Part shown: positions 56,638-64,000 of the stretch, one piece after another
Position numbering within the stretch: position 1 is the first letter of the stretch
How the letters are laid out: each line of letters opens with the position of its first letter
Assembly: GCF_047948215.1 (NCBI RefSeq)
Contig: NC_134455.1
Span: 75,071,189-75,135,188 of the forward strand
Origin: Lycorma delicatula
Taxonomy: Eukaryota; Arthropoda; Insecta; Hemiptera; Fulgoridae
Length of the DNA stretch: 64,000 nucleotides
Reading direction: 5' to 3'
Position numbers and translations under genes: made by a program
Notes under the pieces: generated by a model
What the model saw: the letters and a program-made list of their open reading frames with translations, nothing else
What the model was told of the DNA's origin: nothing
Databases searched by the model: none

Positions 56638-57530
56638 GATGAGAAGGAGTTAGCAAAGTTGGTCCTTCGGGGGTGGACGAACTCAGCGTTGGCTGTTCGG
56701 TTTTGTAGCTGGTGTAGGCCATCGGCAGCAAGCAAGTTTCCTGAAGAAGGTAACTTGGATTGGGCACTTTGTCCGTAGTGGAAGGCTACGGGTTGGCCAG
56801 GTGCTGGTCGGGAGGAACAGTGTCACTGCTCTCACCGCCGAAGCTTTAGATGTGAGAAGGATCGGTTACGTACTATTGGTCGACACTGCTGGAGGTGAGG
56901 ATGGGGTGATACCTACAGCCACCATTGTTGTGAAGGTGGAGGGGAGGTCCCATGCAGAACTACTTCGTACGGTCAAGGGGAATGTGTTACCAAGGGAGGC
57001 TGGGATTTTCTTCGCTCGTAAGAACCAGGGGGAGGACCTCCACATTAGAATGCTTGATGTGGGGGACACCGCTATTAGGCTCCGGCAGGAAATAGTGGTG
57101 GAGAGGGCACCACGGTGTCAACAGTTAAAGGCCGTCGGCAAGTCCATCTCTTAATGAAGGACATGGATGTGCTTTTGCGTCCGTATAGCATGGGTGGCCT
57201 GCAGAGAGCTGAGGCAGTCCATGGAGAAGCAGTGTGTGGGACACCACACATGGTCTTGCAATGGTCCGGAATAGGAGACTGGACTGCTGCAATTGTGTTT
57301 CAATTGCGGGGTCACTGGCCATCAGCAGAAGAACTTCTTGCAAGGTACAAGGGCATTCGCTTGGATGCCGTGGCTGCAGGGCTTCGCATAAGAAATGAGT
57401 GTCGTGCGTCTGCACTGTGGGAGCCGAGGGATTTAGGGCAGGGACAGCCCCGTCCAGAAGGACTGGGATGCTCAGGTGTCTTACCTTTGATGATTGAGCG
57501 GGGACTCCCAGGGGCACTGGCTGGGGGGTA
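56638..57530 (+). pseudogene. LINE-D ORF1, C-terminal gag part
   Basis: DEKELAKLVLRGWTNSAL (56639) corresponds to DEQLIERLPTRWSTWVM in LINE-B. After a frame change, 56801-57154 reads ATIVVKVEGRSHAELLRTVK and REAGIFFARKNQGEDLHIRM, which matches VIVKAPGKSYADLLKTMK and the following EAGEILSIKKGRDQQLEVRI of LINE-B. A knuckle remnant CFNCGVTGH lies at about 57299-57325. Frames change at least twice. The family role is RNA binding; this copy is dead. Confidence 0.65.
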
Positions 57531-57665
57531 AGAAAGACCATAGTCTCAGTGGGGATTCCCAGTGGGGTCACTCATTTGAGGCAAGACAGTGGAAGACTGT
57601 AGTCCCAGTGGGAGAATCCCTTTTCTGTTCCCTCATTCTCAAAATTAATCAAAAAATGATTTTAC

Positions 57666-58068
57666 AATAAAAAATAAAACCATCATCTTAAAAATAAAAT
57701 GCACGGTTTTATTCTTATGTATCATTTTATCTGCTTAACTCTGCCATCTTTATTAAATTTAATGACAGGATGCCTTATTTTAGGATTCACCTACTAATTT
57801 ATTGTATTTCTCTCTTCTTTTGTCGCGTATCCTAATACAAGTTTGTTTCTTATGTTTTTGTCGTATCTTATTCTCATTTAAAAGTGTTCTCAGAAGAATG
57901 TTTTTCATCGTTACATTTCCATGTTCAACTGAATTTTCTTTTTTATCTATTTTTTGCACATTAAAAAGTGGTATCAGCCATAGTTGGTTGCAATATATAA
58001 TTCCTGACAAACTAATAAATTGAAACACATTTTTATAACTTAATGAAATACTCTTATTTATGTTGAAG
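57666..58068. other. End of intron 1 of the zinc-finger gene
   Basis: AT-rich; ends in a weak pyrimidine tract and the acceptor TTATGTTGAAG at 58068. No feature seen. Confidence 0.5.
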
Positions 58069-58209
58069 GATATTGATGAATCACACACTTCCTTAATAGA
58101 AAAAGATGACCCACTTCATATAGAGAGTAGTGACATTTCGCTGGCTTTTGCCAATTTGGACATTCCTTCAGTTAAATTAGAAAAACTTGATCTAAAACTT
58201 GAAGAAATG
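58069..58209 (+). CDS. C2H2 zinc-finger protein gene, second coding exon
   Basis: Acceptor ending GAAG at 58068, 47 codons (DIDESHTSLIEKDDPLHIES ... KLDLKLEEM), then the donor gtaaga at 58210. Phase 0 at both ends joins the exons at 52785-52928 and 60792-61838 without a stop. The peptide is acidic with Leu-rich stretches and has no named domain. The plus frame reads on past the donor, so the splice call rests on the donor match and phase agreement. Confidence 0.68.
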
Positions 58210-59494
58210 GTAAGATTTCTATTTTTATTATTATATAATTAAAGCCCTACTTAAAATTAATGCATCACTTTTAAGATGATGCATCTAGTTTCTAGTTTAT
58301 TGTCAGTATTTAAAATAATATTTTTATGTTGTGCTCAAAATTATTATTTAAAAAAAAATGAAAATAGCTACTTCAGAGTTATTTGTTGTTTGACTTGCTC
58401 TGTTGAAAATCCTGTGTTTATCATGAATTCATGCAAAAGTAGATGTGCTTGTTTCAGAAAAACATTTTACTTTTCGACTTTATTTCATTCTTATAAATAT
58501 TTTATAAATTGTAAACAAAATGAAACATAATAATGAAAGATATTTTTATATAATTTATATTGCTTAATATTTCTAAACTACAGGGTTAATTCTTTTAATA
58601 GAATTACTTTATTTGTTATAAGCTGAGGGATTTATACAGAAACAAATACATTATCTATCAATAAAACTTTGAACTTTGTTAAATTAGTTTACTTGTAAAT
58701 GATCACAGTTTTGAATTTTTAAAATGTTATTTTGCTTGTTATCTGTACTCTTTTTAATGAACTTATTTAGTGTTGATAAACATTGGAACTTCCCCTTTGT
58801 TTAATAAATAAAAGACTAATTAACTTTGAAGGACATGGGATTTGTCCACTGAGATTCCTATCACTGTAAGAAGATTAGGTAGAATAATAACACAGAACGA
58901 ACAAGAGAGCCAAAACAGGACTTCCTATTGCTCAGCTGTGGTTGGGCTTGATGAACCTACTTACACGACAGCTGGGGTTGTATTCTTGTATCTTCTTAAA
59001 TGACAGCTTGGGTGCAACTATGAACTCCTTTTCATCATGGCAGGAGCAAAACTGACTAACAAACTTGATGGCAGTTATTATCAGATGTTTCCGAAGTAGT
59101 TGTCAGGTGTAGTTATTGTCAGCAGCTTTCGGGCATTTTCTAAGTAGTTCAACATTACATTAAAATACTGAATCCTCTGTTAGCTCTATTAAAATGTTCT
59201 TTTTTTATAATTATCTAAATTATACAACAGAAAAAGTATATAAAGTTAGCACATCTTTAACCTGTTTTATGTACTTACAACTGAACAAACTTGATCAATA
59301 ATTATCATAAGAGTATCGATGATTTAACGAAAAATTTACATTTTTTCTCTAATTCTCTTTTTGTAAATTTATTTGTATTTATATTCTAAGCACATAATAC
59401 AAATTTAATTAATGCCATCTATGCACATAATGGTACAGTTTGTGTGTGTGTGCTCGCATGCAAATATAATTTTGTTTTTAACTGCACGATAAAG
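58210..59494. other. Intron 2 of the zinc-finger gene, first part
   Basis: AT-rich without a recognisable feature; a short (GT)n run lies at 59440-59451. Confidence 0.45.
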
Positions 59495-59580
59495 TAGTAA
59501 CAATATCCCTTCTTTCATTATAAAGTTCTGGGTTTGAATCGGTCTGGCATGGCAACTTTTCTCATGAAACAAAATTTATT
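59495..59580 (+). mobile_element. SINE family S1 fragment (copy S1d)
   Basis: Degenerate block CCTTCTTTCATTATAAAG then GTTCTGGGTTTGAATCGGTC (B-box-like) and TGGCATGGCAACTTTTC, in the order seen in S1a. The head and tail are lost. Old copy in intron 2. Confidence 0.6.
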
Positions 59581-59999
59581 TATCAAAAATTGGGTGTAGA
59601 CTTGTTATTATAGAGAAGTATATCATTTAACAATATCAGTAAAAAAACCTTTAAAATCATAAATTTTATTTGTAAAACAATTTAAAAGTTACTTGAGTAC
59701 CATTTTCTAATAGAATATCTGTACTAGTTGCACTATATTTTTGCCACTTGTAGAAGCATAATAAGTATAACAAATACGAACGAGATAAGCTTTTGTGTTA
59801 TCACTTCCCAGACATAATGTATTTGTTTAACAAAACTAAATGATAAAAATTCACAATTAAAAATTAATTAAAAACAAAAACATCTTTAAAAACAATTAAA
59901 ATACATCTCAAAACCAAAAATTAAGATTATAAAATTATCATCTGCTTTATGGCAAATAGTATAAATAACTTACACAATAATTTAAATATTTGAATATGA

Positions 60000-60240
60000 A
60001 CAGATGGTCCTAAGAAATCGTAAAACATAAGATAATGTTTCATTAACCCCTAAAATTGTTCATATGTTAGTCCCTAGGTTAAACTTGCGACATAATGCCG
60101 TATAACAGATACAATCCACAAGGATATGATGCACTGTTAGTTTACAGTTGCAGCTAGCACAAATGGGTGCATTCGTTTGCATCATCAGATATACATGAGT
60201 GAGCCTAGTGTTCCCTTCCTCTATTAATAAATGGCAGATA
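60000..60240 (-). pseudogene. LINE C-terminal fossil of I-like type, in intron 2
   Basis: Minus-strand translation gives EGNTRLTHVYLMMQTNAPIC, then ASCNCKLTVHHILVDC and LCRKFNLGTN followed by a stop. LINE-A has the same layout after RNase H (IGHTRFTNSYLL ... MCGVCDKTLTIKHLIEECTIY ... LRKRF). It is therefore the zinc-like tail of an RNase-H-bearing LINE, but diverged from LINE-A. No upstream RT was found. Confidence 0.7.
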
Positions 60241-60791
60241 ATAGACTCCTCTCAACGTGTTTTTTTTTAACGTGTATATTTTGAATTATTTTGTAATTAA
60301 AAGTTTTATAATATACTCACAAATATTTTTACATTATAATCATGTGTTAAATATCTTTCTGTGTGTGGAATACCAAGTATAAAATTTATCCATATCCATG
60401 ATTCACCCTCATTTAAACACATTGCTACGTTGAGATATGTTTTTTCCCCCAAATGTTATATTTCAATTAAGATAAACTAAAAATGAATTTTCTAAGAATT
60501 ACCCACCATTTATATTAAGAGAATTTTATCATTTATTTATAATGTGATTTATAAAAGAAACTTAGTAAAATGCAAATATTAATTTATCTTCTACTAAATT
60601 TGTAAAATAGTATAATATATTGTGAAACAATGTATTCTAAATTTTAATTTGAAGTATCACAGCTTGGGTTTCATTCATAGGCGTTAAAAACAAATATAAT
60701 AAATATAAATCAAATATTTACTAGATTCAAGTAACCTAAAGTTTATATTTCATTTTTAATGGATAAACATATTGTATTAATTTGTCTACAG
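60241..60791. other. End of intron 2 of the zinc-finger gene
   Basis: AT-rich, ending in the acceptor TTAATTTGTCTACAG at 60791. No other feature. Confidence 0.5.
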
Positions 60792-61838
60792 GATCATGGT
60801 GAAGAAGTAGTTTTTGCTGAAAGACCATCTCTGTTTAGAGAAAAGAAAGGAAAACACTGTGATGTGTGCTTGAATTCATTTTTAAGCAATGTAGATTTCA
60901 ACAATCATGATTATTTAAAGAACAGATTCATGAATGATGATGAGAAAAAGTTCACGTGTAAAATATGTCAGAAGTCTTTTAGTCAGAAATCTTCTTTAAA
61001 ATCACATATTTCCATTCATACTGGTGAAAAAAAATTCACATGCAATATCTGTTGGAAATCTTTTAATCAGAGATCAAATTTAAAGACGCATATCTCCATT
61101 CATACTAGTGAGAAGAAATTCATGTGTAATTTCTGTCAGAGATCTTTTAGTCAGACATCTAATTTAAAAAGACATATCTACATTCATACTGGTGAAAAAA
61201 AATTCACATGCAATATCTGTCAGAAATCTTTTAGTCAGAAAAATAATTTAAAATCTCATATCTCCATTCATACTGGTGAAAAAAAATTCACATGCAATAT
61301 CTGTCAGAAATCTTTTAATCAGAGATCAACTTTGAAGAGACATATCTCCATTCATACTGGTGAAAAGAAATTCATGTGCAATTTGTGTCAGAGATCTTTT
61401 AGTCAGACATATAATTTAAAAAAACATATCTACATTCATACTGGTGAAAAAAAATTCACATGCAATATCTGTCAGAAATCTTTTAGTCAGACATCTAATT
61501 TAAAAAAACATATCTCTATTCATACTGGTGAAAAAAAATTCTCGTGCAATTTCTGTCAGAAATCTTTTAATCTGAGATCTTGTTTAAAACGCCATATCTT
61601 CATTCATACTGGTGATAATAGATTCATGTGCAATTTCTGTCAGAAATCTTTTAATCGAAGATCTTGTTTAAAAAGCCATATTTCTATTCATACTGGTGAA
61701 AAGAGATTCACATGCAATTTCTTTCAGAAATCTTTTAGTCAGAGCTCTAATTTACAAAAACATATTTACATTCATACTGTTGAAAATAATTCACATGCGA
61801 TATCTGTCAAGAATCTTTCAGTCAGAAAACTAATTTAA
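60792..61838 (+). CDS. C2H2 zinc-finger protein gene, last coding exon (finger array)
   Basis: Starts after the acceptor TGTCTACAG (GATCATGGTGAAGAAG), in phase with 58209. The joined protein is about 443 aa and is probably a nuclear DNA-binding transcription factor. After a defective Cys-Cys-His motif (CDVCLNSF) come ten tandem 28-residue units from 60951, each F.C..C..SF.....L..H...H with TGEKKF linkers. Units 1-9 are complete. Unit 10 has Phe for the second Cys (CNFFQ). Units 2-4 and 5-7 are near copies. An ATG at 60759 lies in frame but before the acceptor and is treated as intronic. The end VENNSHAISVKNLSVRKLI results from a one-base loss inside the next finger. Array expansion by unequal exchange is likely. 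Confidence 0.85.
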   Translation, partial: DHGEEVVFAERPSLFREKKGKHCDVCLNSFLSNVDFNNHDYLKNRFMNDDEKKFTCKICQKSFSQKSSLKSHISIHTGEKKFTCNICWKSFNQRSNLKTHISIHTSEKKFMCNFCQRSFSQTSNLKRHIYIHTGEKKFTCNICQKSFSQKNNLKSHISIHTGEKKFTCNICQKSFNQRSTLKRHISIHTGEKKFMCNLCQRSFSQTYNLKKHIYIHTGEKKFTCNICQKSFSQTSNLKKHISIHTGEKKFSCNFCQKSFNLRSCLKRHIFIHTGDNRFMCNFCQKSFNRRSCLKSHISIHTGEKRFTCNFFQKSFSQSSNLQKHIYIHTVENNSHAISVKNLSVRKLI

Positions 61839-62270
61839 AAACAAATATCTCTATTCATACTGGTGAAAAAAAATTCACATGTAGTTACTGTGAGAAGTCA
61901 TTTAAACGAAATTAAAGTCATATCTGGCTCATTAATATTGGTGAAAAAACATTCACCTGTGGGAAGGTAATGTTTGTCAGAATCTTTTGCTGTAAGTTAT
62001 ACTTTGAATTTTATACATCCTTGCTGTAAGTTATACATCCGTCTGTTCATACCGGTGAAAAAAAATTTTGTAATATCAGTCAGAAATCTTTTACTCATAA
62101 TTCTCCTTTGAAGATGCTTCTTTCCATGCATTTTGTGTGTAAAGAAAGGCAAACTTTTCATTCATACTGTTAAGAAAACATTCAGATGTAAGGTGACATA
62201 ATGTAAATTTTTGTCAGAATTCATTTTTGCCGATCTAACCTGAAGAAACTTTTCTATTCTATTCATTTGA
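61839..62270 (+). pseudogene. Decayed zinc fingers beyond the stop codon
   Basis: In the shifted frame the finger pattern continues from about 61785: FTCDICQESFSQKTNLK, HTGEKKFTCSYCEKSFKRN and then a stop. Further weaker copies are GEKTFTCGK (61940), HTGEKKFCNISQKSFTHNS (62050, parts lost) and HTVKKTFRCK (62165). These are 3-4 former fingers, so the array was once longer. The region may now serve as 3' UTR. Confidence 0.75.
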
Positions 62271-62663
62271 AAAATTAACATTGGTACTTTTTTGTCTAAT
62301 CTTTTCATTTGAATTATTTTGCAATTTGGATTATATCAGTACATAAAAAGTCACTTTGGATAATTTTTGTTCAAACTTTTAATTAAATAATAGAATACAA
62401 TTCAAATTATAACAAACCTGAATTAATTAAAACCTGTAATATTCTTATCAGAAGCATTCTTCTAAAACATACGTATTTAACACATATTTTTATGCGAAGT
62501 TAAATTTATGTAATATTATTATTAGTAGTATATTAATATTACTAGTATTCTTATTTATTGTGTATTATTGAAACTATTAAATTTAGTTAAAAAACAAAAA
62601 TGGACATTAATTGAAAATTACATTAATTCCAAAAATGTAACTACCAAATAAATAAAAATTTAG
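62271..62663. other. AT-rich DNA after the finger array
   Basis: No gene seen. AATAAA-like hexamers (for example at 62648-62653) could serve the zinc-finger transcript, but none can be chosen from sequence alone. Confidence 0.4.
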
Positions 62664-62946
62664 GTGGGTCGTGGCAGCCCATCGAGTTGGTCTGTGGTGA
62701 ACACGTCTTCCCAAATCAGCTGATTTGGAAGTCGAGAGTTCCAGCGTTCAAGTCCTAGTAAAGTCAGTTATTTTTACACGGATTTGAATACTAGATCGTG
62801 GATACCGGTGTTCTTTGGTGGTTGGGTTTAAATTAACCACACATCTCAGGAATGGTTAACCTGAGATTGTACAAGACTATACTTCATTTACACTCATACA
62901 TATCATCCTTATTCATCCAATGAAGTATTATCTGAACGATAATTAA
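62664..62946 (+). mobile_element. Full-length SINE family S2 (copy S2f)
   Basis: Head CGAGTTGGTCTGTGGTGAAC, CCCAAATCAGCTGATTTGG, B-box-like GCGTTCAAGTCCTAG, body TGTTCTTTGGTGGTTGGG and ACACATCTCAGGAATGG, 3' part CATATCATCC, ATCTGAACGATAATTA. Flanks AGGTGGGTC (62665-62673) and AGGTGGGTC (62947-62955) look like a short target duplication. The usual GAGGCTAAACAG end is missing, so it is slightly 3'-shortened. Confidence 0.85.
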
Positions 62947-62955
62947 GGTGGGTCA

Positions 62956-64000
62956 TGAACACAATTTAGTAACTTATTTTGTAATTTGCTTTAGTTGTGC
63001 ACAATGTAGCCATACAAAGATTGTCTGATCCCAGATGAATCTTTTCAGTCTATACCAATTTCCTCTGTAGAAGAAAGGTTTTAAAATCTTTTATTAGTAT
63101 TAAAGTGCCAAGTTGATGAGAATACTTGATTTTTGATGTATGTTTTTACAGCTGATATAAGTAATCCACAAAATATCAACACAAGACTTTATGTACACAC
63201 TGTAAGACTGTTTATTAGGGCTTTCAAGAAATAATGATGAATAAATGATTTGGACTATTTCCTTTAAGTGGATTTAGATTTAAGTGTATAGAATAATAGA
63301 TAGGGAACACAGAGGATGAAAGTTTAAGACATGCTTCTAATCGACTTTGTATTCTGTACTTCAAACATTAGAATCACGCTTTCTAATGTTTATCATAATG
63401 TCTCAGATGATACTTCATAGATTTAAATATAACCAGTCCCAAGCTTTTGACAACAGATGAATCTGTTGGAATGATATGCCTGTAAATTCCATCATTTCCC
63501 AAGAAATTAGCAATTTTTTTGTTTATATTTTCACAGTTTAAAAATTCATTTATTAAACAAAAGTAATAGTTAGATTAAATAAAATATGAACCAATTATGC
63601 TTCAAATTGTTACACATAAATGTCTTCTTGATATAAAACACCTAACATTAAAAAACTAAAAGACAGAAATCATAAGGGCGTATGCACTTAATTACTTTTA
63701 CCATTCACATCTTGAAATCATTACCAAAATGAAGCTGATTGTCATGTTTGTATTAATGGATGTTCTTTGATTTGGTTTTAAATCTTATCGATTGTTTGTA
63801 GAAGTAAGAAAAAGTATTTGTATGTATGGAGATATAGATATTAGTTGCTTAAGAGAAAATTACCTTCCTATTGGAAATGTAAAGGTACAGAAAATTACAA
63901 TAACCCTATTTAATATTAAATACTTGAATGAATTCAGTGTTTATGGTAAAGCTAAATTTTAGTAATTAAGGCAGAATTTGTGACAATAAGGTAAGTTTAA
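62956..64000. other. AT-rich DNA, no gene seen
   Basis: No open frame, RNA gene or repeat family member seen up to the window end. Confidence 0.5.

Larger units (their letters stand above)
54990..57665 (+). mobile_element. R1-like LINE-D remnant without ORF2, in intron 1
   Basis: A region of higher GC content inside an AT-rich intron. It consists of a T/G-rich leader (54990-55650), a gag-like ORF1 in two broken parts (55653-56229 and 56638-57330), and a 3' part with repeated CAGTGGG.ATTCCC units (57540-57625) and an A-rich end. The gag C-terminal part matches LINE-B ORF1. No RT or endonuclease motif was found, so ORF2 is deleted. An inverted repeat of about 40 bp joins 55429-55468 and 56231-56275. 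Confidence 0.6.

Noticed and set aside
60759..60791. ATG at 60759 as the start of the zinc-finger protein (MDKHIVLICLQ)
   Set aside because: A good acceptor (TTTGTCTACAG) directly follows, and the upstream exons at 52785 and 58069 join in phase. The 11 codons read as intron.
60951..61790. 84-bp periodic repeat that could be mistaken for a CRISPR or satellite array
   Set aside because: It is in-frame coding for 28-residue C2H2 fingers; there are no unique spacers.

Overview
The window reads as AT-rich nuclear DNA of an arthropod, most likely an insect and perhaps a hemipteran. The group is an inference from the transposon flora (RNase-H-bearing I-like LINEs, R1-like LINEs, tRNA-derived SINEs, a Penelope-like element), the small spliced exons and the C2H2 zinc-finger gene; no species marker is visible. 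There is no sign of bacterial gene organisation. No complete rRNA, tRNA or CRISPR array was found.

Layout: 1-7.4 kb is AT-rich intergenic DNA with old SINE copies and a LINE fossil. 7.4-36.3 kb is a dense cluster of non-LTR retrotransposons. LINE-A (two ORFs: CCHC gag, then endonuclease-RT-RNase H) is present three times: A1 (+, 5'-truncated), A2 (-, full length) and A3 (+, full length). A1 and A2 lie tail to tail, forming an inverted repeat with arms of about 4 kb. A2 is split in its ORF1 by a full-length R1-like LINE-B (+) with a perfect 12-bp target-site duplication. LINE-C (-, R1-like, 5'-truncated, uninterrupted 702-codon RT frame) lies next to A3, separated by a 33-nt tRNA-Gly-like 5' half and an (AAT)n run.

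36.4-52.7 kb is AT-rich DNA with a fragment of another LINE (E), a decayed Penelope-like element with a readable GIY-YIG motif, three copies of a tRNA-derived SINE (S2), and a dispersed repeat (R) with short terminal inverted repeats and an internal tandem duplication.

52.8-61.8 kb holds the one convincing host gene: a C2H2 zinc-finger protein whose coding part I assemble from three in-phase exons (52785-52928, 58069-58209, 60792-61838; about 443 aa, nine intact fingers). Its introns carry an R copy, nested SINEs, a LINE-D gag remnant without ORF2, and a LINE C-terminal fossil. Frameshifted finger remnants follow the stop codon. A full-length S2 SINE lies at 62.7 kb.

The window is therefore one probable transcription-factor gene plus a mobile-element graveyard. 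The most unusual structures are the nested and convergent LINEs, a palindromic insertion shared by two LINE-A copies, the tRNA-half junction, and paired hairpins in the 3' UTRs of two R1-like elements. All assignments come from reading the sequence by eye; no database search or alignment program was used.
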